21,506 bases of DNA from an uncultured Collinsella sp. (GCA_905194675.1 CAJJTG010000038.1:1-21506); one strand, 5' to 3'; counted from the first letter of the stretch, positions 1-7,883 are shown. Numbers and translations: made by a program. Notes: generated by a model from the sequence alone, not told the origin.

Positions 1-901
1 CGTAATCGATGGAGCCGGTCTCCTGGAAGATCTCCACGGCGCGTGCGAGCTGCGCGGGATCATCGGTGCCCGAGGAAAGAATCGCCTCGACCTCGTTGTG
101 GTGGCGCTCATCAGAGAGGGCGTGTACGGCGACGAGCGTACGCTTGCCCTCGGTGATGTCGGTACGGAAGTCCTTATTGGCGGTTTCCTTGGTGCCAACA
201 AGGTTGAGCAGGTCGTCCTGGATTTGGAAGGCAAGACCGGTGTGCAGGCCAAAGGTGCGCAGCGCCTCGATTTGCTCATCGCTGCCGCCGCCAATAATGG
301 CTCCGGCGGCAAGTGGCGTCGCTCCGCTGTAAAACGCGGTCTTGTGCGTCGCCATGTCCAGGTAGTCATCAACCGAGATATCAAAGCGCTCATCACGGAC
401 CCAACCCAGGTCGAGCGCTTGGCCCTCGATGGTGCGGACGATCATCTCGGTAAGCTCGTGGAGCACACGCACCTTCACGTCGGACTCCAGCGTGGGGTCG
501 TCGAGAACCGTCTTGGTGACCATGGTGAGCGCTAGGTCGCCACAATTGATGGCAAGGCCCGTGCCCTCGGTAAGGTGCATGCAGGGCTTGCCTCGACGAA
601 GCTGTCCGTTGTCGGCGATGTCGTCGTGGATCAGCGCGCCCGACTGGAAATGCTCGATGGCTGCCGCGGCGCTGCGGGCGCTCTCAAAGCTACCGCCCAC
701 TGCGGTTGCGGCGAGCATGCAGATAAGCGGGCGGTGGCGCTTGCCGGCGTTTGCCGTAAATGTCGAGAGCGGGGTATACAGGTAGCGCTCGATATCGGCG
801 GAAGTCGCCTGTCCGTCAAAGAACGTGGCCAGATAGTCGTTAATCTGGTCAAAGTGCTGGGCTAAAAAGCTGGTAAACGGACTGGACACGGGTTCTCGCA
901 T
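1..901 (-). CDS. Polyprenyl diphosphate synthase (trans-isoprenyl synthase family), C-terminus cut by window edge
   Basis: Condenses isopentenyl diphosphate with an allylic diphosphate to make a longer all-trans prenyl diphosphate, for quinone side chains or carrier lipids; cytosolic, Mg-dependent. About 300 residues are present and the stop lies outside the window; the family usually has 320-370. The first Asp-rich motif is LIHDDIADNGQLRRGKP (Asp about 93, 94 and 97), followed by the RRGKP substrate loop. The second is FQIQDDLLN, followed by KDFRTDITEGKRT. An early GKRHRPL segment (about 53-59) binds the pyrophosphate of isopentenyl diphosphate. The ATG at 901 is the first possible start because an in-frame TAA lies nine codons upstream; its ribosome site is weak (AAAGA directly adjacent). 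Chain length cannot be decided from the sequence. It shares a strand with the PTS-HAD gene upstream (115-bp gap, no clear terminator), so read-through is possible. Confidence 0.9.
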   Translation of the reverse strand, partial: MREPVSSPFTSFLAQHFDQINDYLATFFDGQATSADIERYLYTPLSTFTANAGKRHRPLICMLAATAVGGSFESARSAAAAIEHFQSGALIHDDIADNGQLRRGKPCMHLTEGTGLAINCGDLALTMVTKTVLDDPTLESDVKVRVLHELTEMIVRTIEGQALDLGWVRDERFDISVDDYLDMATHKTAFYSGATPLAAGAIIGGGSDEQIEALRTFGLHTGLAFQIQDDLLNLVGTKETANKDFRTDITEGKRTLVAVHALSDERHHNEVEAILSSGTDDPAQLARAVEIFQETGSIDY

Positions 902-1016
902 TCTTTGATAGGTTGCATCGTTGCATTATGCAGACAACATATTGCCACATTAGGGCGTCGAGCGCGGCGGTTGAAGACGATTGGTCCATGCGGCCGCAAG
1001 TGCGGTAGGGGCTTGG

Positions 1017-3467
1017 CTAGATAAGCCCAAAGTGTTCGAGCGCGGTGACGACGCCGTCGTGGTCGATGCTGTCGGTGACATAGTCGGCCTTTTCCTTGAG
1101 GAAGTCCGGCGCGTTGCCCATGGCGATGCCAACGTCGACGGCGTTCATCAGCGAGACGTCATTGCTGGCGTCGCCGATGCCGTATACGGTTCCGTGGTGG
1201 GGATCGAGGGCGTCGAGTACGGACTGGATACCCTCGCGCTTGGTGCATTCGCGAGGCGAAATCTCGGTCACTTCGAGCTCGAGCTCGTTAAAGCAGAGCA
1301 GCGGCTCAAACGCTTGATCCTGAGCGATGCGGTTGGCAAGCGACGTGGACATTAAGATCTTGTAGGCGCTGTAATGTTGCAGCTGCGTAATTGCATCGCC
1401 CACGGTGCGGGCGTATCCCGGGGCGTCGGGCGCATCGGCACTCATGCGAACGACGCCATTGAGTCCCTCAAAACGAATCACTTCGTCCGATTGCTCAAGA
1501 ATGGGAGCAAGGCGCTGCAGCATGCCGGGCGTCATCGCCAAATCGCGAATCACGTGTCCCTCAAGTTCGACATAGCCACCCGCGAGGCAGACGATGCCGG
1601 TCCAGGGCAGCTCGAGCAGCTTTGGATGGATGCAGCTCAGCGTGCGCCCTGTGCAGATAAACGCCATATTGCCCTTGGCGACAAAATCACGGATGGCTTG
1701 CGAGACCGCTTCATTGGGATAGGGGGAGAGGTCTCGCTCGCTCTCGGGAAGCTCTTGTGCCACTCGAGGGTCTTGCCAGGCGAGTGTTCCGTCGATATCG
1801 AAGAAGCAGATATCGCCGCGCTTATGGGCTGCGCTGGCGGCAGGGGAGGCCGAGGTGGTGGGCACAAATCCCGGCTCGAGGCCCATGATCTGGTCAAAAT
1901 GCTCTTTAACGCGGGGAACGGAGATGCCAATAATCACCTGGGCGGTCTTGCCCGTAATGATGAGGCCCTTGGCGCCCGCCGCGACGAAGGCTGCGTTGTC
2001 TGCGACAACGGAAGGTTCTGCGACCTCAACGCGCAGACGCGTGGCGCAGTTGGTTGCGCCCACGATATTGCCAACGCCACCTAAAAGCTGAATTACCCGC
2101 TCAGCGAGGACGTGATCTTGATCGGATTGAATACTGACCTCGCCATTGGGAGATTGCTCTTTGGCAAAGCCGCTTCCCGTTAAACGATCGATTGCCGCGC
2201 GATTGGAGACATGATCCTCGCGGCCCGGCGTCTTAAGGTCATAGACCAAGATGAGTGCTCGAAAACTAACAAAAAAGATGAGGCTAAAGGCAAGACCGAT
2301 ACCGAGCGCCAAAAGGTAGGAGCCGGCATGCATTCGCATGAGTGGGATGAAGTTGAAGGCCGTCATTTCCATGAGACCGCCCGAGAAGATGCCGACGATG
2401 CCAAAGAAGTTCATGGTCATGGCAAGGCAGGAGGACAGGACGGCGTAGAGCAAAAAGAGTCCGGGATAGGTGAACATAAAGAGAAACTCGAGCGGCTCGG
2501 TGACGCCGCAGACCACCGAGGCGACGATGGCGGGCAAAAGGATGACCTTAAGGCCGGCGCGGCGTTCGGGTTTGGCGGTGAAATAGAATGCTGCCGCGAT
2601 GGCGGGAAGGCCAAAGAGCTTGCCCCAGCCGGTGGCGGTAAAACCTGCCCAGGGCGCAAGTTCATTTAAAGGGCGCGTGCTATGGGAGAGAATGGGGAGC
2701 AGGTTGGTCCACGTGGCGTAAATACCGTCGTGAATGACCAGATTGTCGTAATAGATGGGCATATAGAGCAGATGGTGCAGCCCCATGGGCTCGAGCGCTC
2801 GCTCCAAAAACACAAAGATGCCCACGCCGAAGGGGCCGACGCCCGCAAGTGCGTGGCGCAGCGTTTCGGTCACAGCGTATGCGAAGGGCACGATGGCGGC
2901 CGAGATGGCGGCAAGGGCAAACACGGCAAAAAAGCTGATGAGGTAGACGAGCGAGGAACCCGAGAACGTGCCGAGCCAATCGGGAACCTTGGCATCGTAG
3001 AAGCGGTCATGGATGGCAACGACGGTTGCCGACACCGCCAGCGGGCCGATAATGCCGGTGTCGAGCGTCTTGATGCCGTCGATGACGGTGATGCCGCTGG
3101 CGGGGGTTAAAGACGACGGGTACTTAAGTCCAAGGTTGTCGCCGCTCAGCTTAATGATCTCGCTCAAAAAGAAACAGTAGGCAAAATAGGCTACGAGCGC
3201 CTCGAGGCAGCAGCGTGCCGGTTGCTTTTGGGCAAGGCCGATGGGCAGCGCTACGGCAAAAAGGAGTGGAAGGCGCTTAAAGACCGTCCACGAGCCGCGC
3301 TGAATGATAGTCCAGAAAACGTACCAGGGGGTTCCGTATACGGCGAGGTCGCCGACGATATCCACGGTCGTTGCGAGGGCGGAGATGCCGACCATGAGGC
3401 CTGATATAGAAAACAGCATGGCGGGCGCGAACATGGCTCCGCCAAAACGTTGGATTTTCTGCAGCAT
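1017..3467 (-). CDS. PTS alpha-glucoside/glucose-type EIICB permease fused to a Cof-type HAD phosphatase
   Basis: 816-residue, three-part protein. Residues about 1-420 are a membrane EIIC of the glucose/maltose/alpha-glucoside (MalX/AglA) type, with many hydrophobic helices and the substrate-site motif GVTEPLEFLFMF at 321-332. Residues about 448-533 are an EIIB domain with the phosphocysteine in GATNCATRLRV (Cys 474). After a short Ala/Ser/Pro-rich linker, residues about 551-816 form a complete HAD type IIB (Cof/YidA-like) phosphatase: motif I FFDIDGT (Asp 557 and 559), motif II CTGRT (605-609), Lys near 743 and motif IV GIGDASNDVSLM (763-774). No EIIA domain is present, so EIIA must come from elsewhere. 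The start at 3467 was chosen because AAAGG lies six bases upstream and the protein then begins MLQKIQRFGGAM as in relatives; an ATG 12 codons earlier lacks a site. It is transcribed divergently from the GntR gene. The sugar is not proven: maltose, trehalose or another glucoside are all possible. Confidence 0.9.
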   Translation of the reverse strand: MLQKIQRFGGAMFAPAMLFSISGLMVGISALATTVDIVGDLAVYGTPWYVFWTIIQRGSWTVFKRLPLLFAVALPIGLAQKQPARCCLEALVAYFAYCFFLSEIIKLSGDNLGLKYPSSLTPASGITVIDGIKTLDTGIIGPLAVSATVVAIHDRFYDAKVPDWLGTFSGSSLVYLISFFAVFALAAISAAIVPFAYAVTETLRHALAGVGPFGVGIFVFLERALEPMGLHHLLYMPIYYDNLVIHDGIYATWTNLLPILSHSTRPLNELAPWAGFTATGWGKLFGLPAIAAAFYFTAKPERRAGLKVILLPAIVASVVCGVTEPLEFLFMFTYPGLFLLYAVLSSCLAMTMNFFGIVGIFSGGLMEMTAFNFIPLMRMHAGSYLLALGIGLAFSLIFFVSFRALILVYDLKTPGREDHVSNRAAIDRLTGSGFAKEQSPNGEVSIQSDQDHVLAERVIQLLGGVGNIVGATNCATRLRVEVAEPSVVADNAAFVAAGAKGLIITGKTAQVIIGISVPRVKEHFDQIMGLEPGFVPTTSASPAASAAHKRGDICFFDIDGTLAWQDPRVAQELPESERDLSPYPNEAVSQAIRDFVAKGNMAFICTGRTLSCIHPKLLELPWTGIVCLAGGYVELEGHVIRDLAMTPGMLQRLAPILEQSDEVIRFEGLNGVVRMSADAPDAPGYARTVGDAITQLQHYSAYKILMSTSLANRIAQDQAFEPLLCFNELELEVTEISPRECTKREGIQSVLDALDPHHGTVYGIGDASNDVSLMNAVDVGIAMGNAPDFLKEKADYVTDSIDHDGVVTALEHFGLI

Positions 3468-3505
3468 AATATGCCTTTCGGATGCAACATGCTGTGCGAG
3501 CAAGA

Positions 3506-3517
3506 ACGTTTAAACAA
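3506..3517. promoter_or_regulatory. Putative GntR operator upstream of the PTS-HAD gene
   Basis: The core GTTTAAAC is a perfect 8-bp palindrome at 3508-3515 and continues as AACAATGA on the plus strand. It lies 39 bases upstream of the PTS-HAD start codon and just downstream of a TACAAT (minus strand, 3525-3530) that could be the -10 box, so binding would overlap the transcription start. The same core recurs at four other promoters in this window. Assignment to the neighbouring GntR protein is inference. Confidence 0.5.
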
Positions 3518-3627
3518 TGAACTCATTGTAGAGGACTGGCTGCTTGCCGCATTGACGGTTTTGATTCGGTCCGATTTGGGTTTCGGGGGAACCGTCGACG
3601 GTAAATAATCCGTGCTTTACCGATAAT

Positions 3628-3639
3628 CGGTTTAAACAA
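3628..3639. promoter_or_regulatory. Putative GntR operator in its own promoter
   Basis: The site reads CGGTTTAAACAA with the palindromic core GTTTAAAC at 3630-3637, followed by CTTT. A TATCGT at 3653-3658 sits where a -10 box would be if TTTAAA (3631-3636) were the -35 (16-bp spacer). A bound repressor would then cover the -35, which fits autoregulation. The layout closely resembles the ABC-operon promoter at 4598-4629. Confidence 0.5.
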
Positions 3640-3691
3640 CTTTAAGAAATGCTATCGTGCCTAGCCATACATATTCATTAGAGGTGAAACA

Positions 3692-4411
3692 ATGCCAAAA
3701 GCGATTTATGAAGGAATCTACCGCGAGATTCGTTCGCGCATTATCAACGGAACCTATGCGTTCCAGGAGATGCTGCCGACCGAGGCCGAGCTGACCGCGG
3801 AATTCGGATGCACCCGAAATACCGTCCGTCGAGCACTTGCCATGCTGGCCGACGAGATGTACGTACAGCCCATTCACGGCAAGGGCGTGCGCGTCATTTG
3901 GCTTAAAGGCGAAACCGATATGCTGGGCGCGCTCGAGGAAGTCGAGTCGTTTGGCGAGTTTGCAAAGCGCAACAATGCCGTTGCATCGACGGACGTTAAG
4001 TCTTTTGAACATCTGGTCTGCACCGAGCAACTATCTCGTCGTCTGGGCTTTAAGGTGGGCGAGAAGTTGATTCGCGTGGTGCGCGTCCGTAGCCTTAACG
4101 GTAATGCTCGCCAGGTGGACCACGGCTATTTTCTGGAGTCGATCGCCAAAGGCCTGACGCCCGAGATCGCCGCAAGGTCAATTTACGACTATCTGGAGCA
4201 CAAGCGCGGCGTCAAAGTGATGGCGAGCCGTCGTACGGTGAGTGTCGAGCTCGCCAACGATGAGGACTGCAGCTACTTGGACCTTGGTAAGTACAACTGC
4301 GTCGCCGTCATGGAGAGCCAGTCGTACACCTCGGACGGCATCTTGTTCGAGGTCACGCATGCCCGCACGCATCCTGAGATCTTCCACTACCGCGTCAACT
4401 CCAAGCGATAG
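3692..4411 (+). CDS. GntR-family transcriptional regulator with UTRA domain (TreR-like)
   Basis: 239-residue DNA-binding regulator of the HutC/TreR branch. Residues about 4-70 are the winged helix-turn-helix, with the classic LPTEAELTAEFGCTRNTVRRAL recognition region (split here: LPTEAELTAEF, then GCTRNTVRRAL). Residues about 90-235 form a UTRA effector domain with the SIYDYLE segment and a closing FEVTHARTHPEIFHY, resembling the trehalose-operon repressor TreR, which senses a phosphorylated disaccharide. Start: AGAGGTG six bases before the ATG at 3692. It lies between the divergent PTS-HAD gene and the ABC importer, and GTTTAAAC-type sites flank it on both sides and precede malQ. It is therefore probably an autoregulated local repressor of alpha-glucoside uptake and use. 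The effector is unknown; by family analogy it could be the PTS product, such as a disaccharide phosphate. Confidence 0.88.
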   Translation: MPKAIYEGIYREIRSRIINGTYAFQEMLPTEAELTAEFGCTRNTVRRALAMLADEMYVQPIHGKGVRVIWLKGETDMLGALEEVESFGEFAKRNNAVASTDVKSFEHLVCTEQLSRRLGFKVGEKLIRVVRVRSLNGNARQVDHGYFLESIAKGLTPEIAARSIYDYLEHKRGVKVMASRRTVSVELANDEDCSYLDLGKYNCVAVMESQSYTSDGILFEVTHARTHPEIFHYRVNSKR

Positions 4412-4450
4412 CCGGCTAGCTCGCAGCCTGACGAGACTCAAGCCCTCAAA

Positions 4451-4503
4451 GAGAAAGCGCCCGGTCAAACCGACGATGCATCGGCTTGACCGGGCGTTTT
4501 CTC
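4451..4503 (+). terminator. Strong rho-independent terminator after the GntR gene
   Basis: An 11-bp perfect GC-rich stem (CGCCCGGTCAA at 4458-4468 pairs with 4486-4496) has an inner CCGA/TCGG extension and is followed by TTTTCT. Outer GAGAAA and TTTCTC arms extend the pairing, so it could act on both strands. It separates the regulator from the ABC operon. Confidence 0.88.
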
Positions 4504-4522
4504 TGCATTCGATAACAATTAA

Positions 4523-4534
4523 TTGTTTATACAA
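4523..4534. promoter_or_regulatory. Putative upstream operator of the ABC operon
   Basis: TTGTTTATACAA is a near-perfect 12-bp palindrome that resembles both the GTTTAAAC family in this window and the known TreR box of Bacillus (TTGTATATACAA). Its centre lies 75 bp upstream of the second site at 4598-4609, close to a whole number of helical turns, so cooperative binding is possible. No experiment supports it. Confidence 0.42.
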
Positions 4535-4597
4535 AACTTGTCAAGTATCAAGTTGAAATTACCGTTCACCGAAGTTTTTCTACCGCTCTAGTAATAC

Positions 4598-4609
4598 TTG
4601 TTCAAACAA
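4598..4609. promoter_or_regulatory. Putative operator in the ABC-operon promoter
   Basis: TTGTTCAAACAA is a near palindrome followed by CTAGCC. A TATCGT at 4624-4629 is a candidate -10 box with TTCAAA (4601-4606) as -35 and a 17-bp spacer. Operator, spacer and -10 match the GntR gene's own promoter (3628-3658) closely, which argues for shared control. Confidence 0.48.
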
Positions 4610-4717
4610 CTAGCCAAATAGCGTATCGTACTAATCAGCAAAAGGGGCAAAGTCCCCGAGCCAATCTCCGAAGGCGGCGGCAAAGGGTGCCGCCACGGTG
4701 TGAAAGGGTGGATTGTA

Positions 4718-6034
4718 ATGAAGAACGAAATGAGCAGAAGGCAGTTCCTGGGCTTTGCTGGTTCCGCGGCTGCGGTTCTTGGTCTGGGTCTCGTGGGCTG
4801 CGGCGGTTCTGCCGGCTCCGGCTCCTCTGCTTCTGGTGACGCTGCCGAGGTCTACTTCCTCCAATTCAAGCCCGAGGTCGACAAGGAGTGGAAGGAGATC
4901 GCCAAGGCGTACAAGAAGGAGAAGGGCGTCGAGGTCAAGATCGTGACCGCCGCCTCCAACACCTACGAGGAGAAGCTCAAGTCCGAGATGTCCAAGAGCT
5001 CCGCTCCGACCCTGTTCCAGGTCAACGGCCCCACCGGTCTTAAGAACTGGAAGGATTACTGCGCCGACCTGTCCGATACCAAGCTCCGCGGTGAGCTCAT
5101 TGACGACTCCCTGGCTCTGCAGTCCGATGGCAAGGATCTGGGTATCGACTGGGTCCAGGAGAGCTACGGCATCATCTACAACAAGCAGCTGCTCGAGAAG
5201 GCCGGCTACAAGGCCGAGGACATCAACTCCTTCGACAAGCTGAAGGCTTGCGCCGATGACATCCAGGCCCGCAAGGACGAGCTCGGTGTTGACGGTGCCT
5301 TCACTTCCGCCGGTATGGATGACTCTTCCAGCTGGCGCTACACCACCCACCTCGCCAACCTCCCGCTCTACTACGAGTTCGAGAAAGAGCACAACCAGGA
5401 GGACGACGAGATCAAGGGCGAGTATCTCGACAACTTCAAGCAGATCTTCGACCTGTATATCACCGACTCCACCTGCGATCCTTCGCAGCTTGCCTCCAAG
5501 ACCGGTGACGACGCCACCAACGAGTTCGCAACCGGCAAGGCCGTCTTCTATCAGAACGGCTCTTGGGCATACGCTGACCTCACCAAGGCCGGTATGACCG
5601 ACGACCAGCTCGGCATGCTGCCGATCTACATCGGCGTTGACGGCGAGGAGAACCAGGGCCTGTGCTCCGGCGGCGAGAACTACTGGTGCGTGAGCTCCCA
5701 GGCTTCCGAGGATGCTCAGAAGGCCACCGAGGACTTCATGTATTGGTGCGTCACTTCTGACACCGCCACCAGCATCATCGCTGACAAGATGGGTCTGACC
5801 GCCCCGTTCAAGAGCGCCAAGGAAACCAACAACGTCTTCTCGCAGCAGGCCGTTGCCATGGCCAAGGACGGCAAGAAGACCGTTGCTTGGGACTTCGTCT
5901 ACATCCCCTCTGAGGAGTGGAAGAAGAACCTCAAGCAGGCTCTCATCGCTTATGCTGCCGACAACACCAAGTGGGACGGCGTCAAGAACGCCTTCGTCGA
6001 TGGCTGGAAGACCGAGAAGGCTGCTTCCGAGTAA
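4718..6034 (+). CDS. ABC sugar transporter, substrate-binding lipoprotein (family 1, maltodextrin-type)
   Basis: 438-residue extracellular solute-binding protein that captures sugar for the two permeases encoded next. The N-terminus carries a twin-arginine motif SRRQFLGF (6-13), a hydrophobic core and a lipobox LVGC with Cys 28, so it is probably exported folded by Tat and anchored by lipid. A Gly/Ser-rich tether (29-46) precedes the binding-protein fold. The start at 4718 is preferred because GAAAGGGTGG precedes it; an in-frame GTG at 4700 would add six residues but would include that site. Codon use is strongly biased to C- and G-ending codons, suggesting high expression. Maltodextrin or another alpha-glucoside is the likely ligand only by context (malQ, malP, shared operators); binding residues cannot be assigned by eye. 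A 472-codon antisense frame over this gene is a composition artefact. Confidence 0.92.
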   Translation: MKNEMSRRQFLGFAGSAAAVLGLGLVGCGGSAGSGSSASGDAAEVYFLQFKPEVDKEWKEIAKAYKKEKGVEVKIVTAASNTYEEKLKSEMSKSSAPTLFQVNGPTGLKNWKDYCADLSDTKLRGELIDDSLALQSDGKDLGIDWVQESYGIIYNKQLLEKAGYKAEDINSFDKLKACADDIQARKDELGVDGAFTSAGMDDSSSWRYTTHLANLPLYYEFEKEHNQEDDEIKGEYLDNFKQIFDLYITDSTCDPSQLASKTGDDATNEFATGKAVFYQNGSWAYADLTKAGMTDDQLGMLPIYIGVDGEENQGLCSGGENYWCVSSQASEDAQKATEDFMYWCVTSDTATSIIADKMGLTAPFKSAKETNNVFSQQAVAMAKDGKKTVAWDFVYIPSEEWKKNLKQALIAYAADNTKWDGVKNAFVDGWKTEKAASE

Positions 6035-6066
6035 GTAGTTGCTGCCCAAGCTATCTGATTAGCGAC

Positions 6067-6100
6067 AGGGGGCGGGCAGACGTTGGTTTGCCCGCCCCCT
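6067..6100 (+). other. Intercistronic GC-rich hairpin after the binding-protein gene
   Basis: A perfect 12-bp stem (AGGGGGCGGGCA at 6067-6078 pairs with 6089-6100) has a 10-base loop and no U tract. Its place between the binding-protein gene and the first permease suits an mRNA-stabilising or partly terminating element that keeps binding protein in excess of permease, as seen between malE and malF in enterobacteria. The role here is inference; the structure is direct. Confidence 0.75.
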
Positions 6101-6121
6101 GCATATTGAAAGGACCCTTCT

Positions 6122-6976
6122 ATGGGCAAAGCACTCAAGCGCTGGTGGCCGCTCTTTATGCTGCCCACGTGCCTGGCGTTTATGATCGGGTTCGTGATCC
6201 CCTTTATCCAGGGTTTCTATCTCTCGTTCTGCCAGTTTATTACCATCAATAACGCGCACTTTGTCGGTATCGAGAACTACGTGCGCGCGCTGTCCGATCC
6301 GCAGTTCTCCACGTCGTTCTTCTTTACCGTGGCGTTTGCCTTCCTGTCGACGGTGCTCATCAACGTGATCGCTCTCGCCATCGCGCAGGCGCTCACCCGC
6401 AAGGCGCTCAAGGGCACCAACATCTTCCGCACGATCTTCTTTATGCCTAACCTGATCGGCGGCATCGTGCTGGGCTACATTTGGCAGATTCTGATCAACT
6501 GCCTGCTCTCCAATGTGGGTGCCCAGCTCATCGCGCTTAACTCTGCTGCTGGCTTCTGGGGCCTTATCATCCTGACCCTGTGGCAGCAGGTCGGCTACAT
6601 GATGATCATCTACATCGCCGGTCTGCAGTCCATTCCGTCCGACTACATCGAGGCCGCCAAGGTCGACGGCGCTACGGCATGGCAGACGTTTTGGAAGGTT
6701 AAGATTCCTAACCTGATGCCGACGATTACCATCTGCCTGTTCCTGTCCATCACCAACGGCTTTAAGCTGTTCGACCAGAACCTTGCCCTTACCGGTGGCG
6801 CCCCGGCGCACTCCACCGAGATGCTCGCCCTGAACATCTACAACACGTTCTATTCGCGTGCTGGCATCGCATGGCAGGGCATCGGTCAGGCCAAGGCAGT
6901 TATCTTCTGCATCCTGGTTGTCGCTATTTCTATGATCCAGCTTAAGGCCACGAGGTCCAAGGAGGTGCAGCAGTAA
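6122..6976 (+). CDS. ABC sugar transporter permease, MalF/UgpA type
   Basis: 284-residue inner-membrane subunit with about six hydrophobic helices. The cytoplasmic EAA loop that docks on the ATPase is clear: EAAKVDGATAWQTFWKVKIP at about 177-196. It lacks the long N-terminal extension of E. coli MalF and is the usual length for carbohydrate-uptake (CUT1) permeases of Gram-positives. Start: AAAGGA upstream of the ATG at 6122. Its TAA stop overlaps the start of the next permease by one base (TAATG at 6974-6978), so translation of the two is probably coupled. Partner of the binding protein before it and the permease and ATPase after it; substrate assigned only by context. Confidence 0.92.
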   Translation: MGKALKRWWPLFMLPTCLAFMIGFVIPFIQGFYLSFCQFITINNAHFVGIENYVRALSDPQFSTSFFFTVAFAFLSTVLINVIALAIAQALTRKALKGTNIFRTIFFMPNLIGGIVLGYIWQILINCLLSNVGAQLIALNSAAGFWGLIILTLWQQVGYMMIIYIAGLQSIPSDYIEAAKVDGATAWQTFWKVKIPNLMPTITICLFLSITNGFKLFDQNLALTGGAPAHSTEMLALNIYNTFYSRAGIAWQGIGQAKAVIFCILVVAISMIQLKATRSKEVQQ

Positions 6977-7815
6977 TGAAACGCGATAAGGCTATCAACC
7001 GCGCGCTCTCGATCTTCTTTACGATCCTGTCGCTCGCATGGATCTACCCCGTGTTCATGATTGCGCTCAATTCCTTTAAGAAAGCGACCGCAATCAGCAC
7101 CACCACGGCGTTCGATCTGCTCACGCCCGAGACGTTCAACGGCCTCGCAAACTACGTGCACGCTCTGAACGAGCAGGGCTTTGCCTCGGCGTTTATGTAC
7201 TCGCTCATCATCACGGTCACGTCGGTCGTGCTGATTCTGGTGTGCTGCTCCATGTGCGCTTGGTACGTGGTGCGCGTCAACAGCAAGATCTCGAACTTCT
7301 TCTATTACCTGTTCGTCTTCTCGATGGTCGTACCGTTCCAGATGCTCATGTTCACGCTGTCCAACCTCGCGGACCGCATCGGCTTTAACACGCCGTTTAA
7401 CATCTGCTTCATCTACCTCGGTTTTGGCGCGGGCCTCGCGGTCTTTATGTTCGCCGGCTTCGTCAAGAACATCCCGCTCGAGATTGAGGAAGCGGCCATG
7501 ATTGACGGCTGCAACCCGGTCCAGGTGTTCTTTAAGATCGTTCTCCCCATCATGAAGCCCACCTATCTTTCGGTCGGCATCCTCGAGACCATGTGGGTCT
7601 GGAACGACTACCTGCTGCCCTACCTTACGCTCGACTCCACCAAGTACAAGACCATTCCTATTTTGATCCAGTACTTCCGCGGCGGCTATGGCCACGTCGA
7701 GCTCGGCCCCATGATGGCCTGCATCATGATGGTCGTTGTCCCCATCGTCATCATGTACATCTTCTGCCAGAAGTACATCATCGACGGTGTGGTGGCAGGT
7801 GCCGTCAAGGGCTGA
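6976..7815 (+). CDS. ABC sugar transporter permease, MalG/UgpE type
   Basis: 279-residue second membrane subunit of the importer, with about six hydrophobic helices and a typical EAA loop, EEAAMIDGCNPVQVFFKIVL (about 171-190). It starts inside the stop codon of the preceding permease (ATG at 6976), with GGAGGTG a few bases upstream within the end of that gene; one-base overlap and equal stoichiometry are usual for CUT1 heterodimers. It ends 68 bases before the ATPase gene, with a GC-rich hairpin in the gap. Confidence 0.92.
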   Translation: MKRDKAINRALSIFFTILSLAWIYPVFMIALNSFKKATAISTTTAFDLLTPETFNGLANYVHALNEQGFASAFMYSLIITVTSVVLILVCCSMCAWYVVRVNSKISNFFYYLFVFSMVVPFQMLMFTLSNLADRIGFNTPFNICFIYLGFGAGLAVFMFAGFVKNIPLEIEEAAMIDGCNPVQVFFKIVLPIMKPTYLSVGILETMWVWNDYLLPYLTLDSTKYKTIPILIQYFRGGYGHVELGPMMACIMMVVVPIVIMYIFCQKYIIDGVVAGAVKG

Positions 7816-7840
7816 TGCCGTAACTGTTTTGCAAGTTTTG

Positions 7841-7865
7841 GCGGCGCCCCTCAGCGCGGCGCCGC
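7841..7865 (+). other. Intercistronic hairpin before the ATPase gene
   Basis: An 8-bp perfect stem (GCGGCGCC at 7841-7848 pairs with 7858-7865) has a 9-base loop and no U tract, and lies between the second permease and the ATPase start. It could stabilise the upstream message or dampen ATPase expression; it does not look like a full terminator. Confidence 0.6.
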
Positions 7866-7883
7866 GTATCGAAAGGTAGAGAC

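Larger units (their letters stand above)
4412..4717. other. Intergenic region between GntR gene and ABC operon
   Basis: 306 bases without a supported gene. It holds the GntR terminator (4451-4503), an AT-rich promoter region with two operator-like sites (4523-4534 and 4598-4609), and a leader with two small hairpins. One of these is GGGG-CCCC near 4644-4657; the other is GGCGGC/GCCGCC at 4676-4681 with 4689-4694, ending just before the ribosome site of the binding-protein gene. Confidence 0.7.

Noticed and set aside
988..1003. Terminator after the PTS-HAD gene
   Set aside because: The CCGCA/TGCGG stem is only five pairs and no T run follows on the minus strand.
4631..6049. 472-codon open frame antisense to the binding-protein gene
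   Set aside because: It is Leu/Val/Gly-rich low-complexity translation caused by the strong codon bias of the sense gene, has no ribosome site or recognisable domain, and covers a clear conserved gene.
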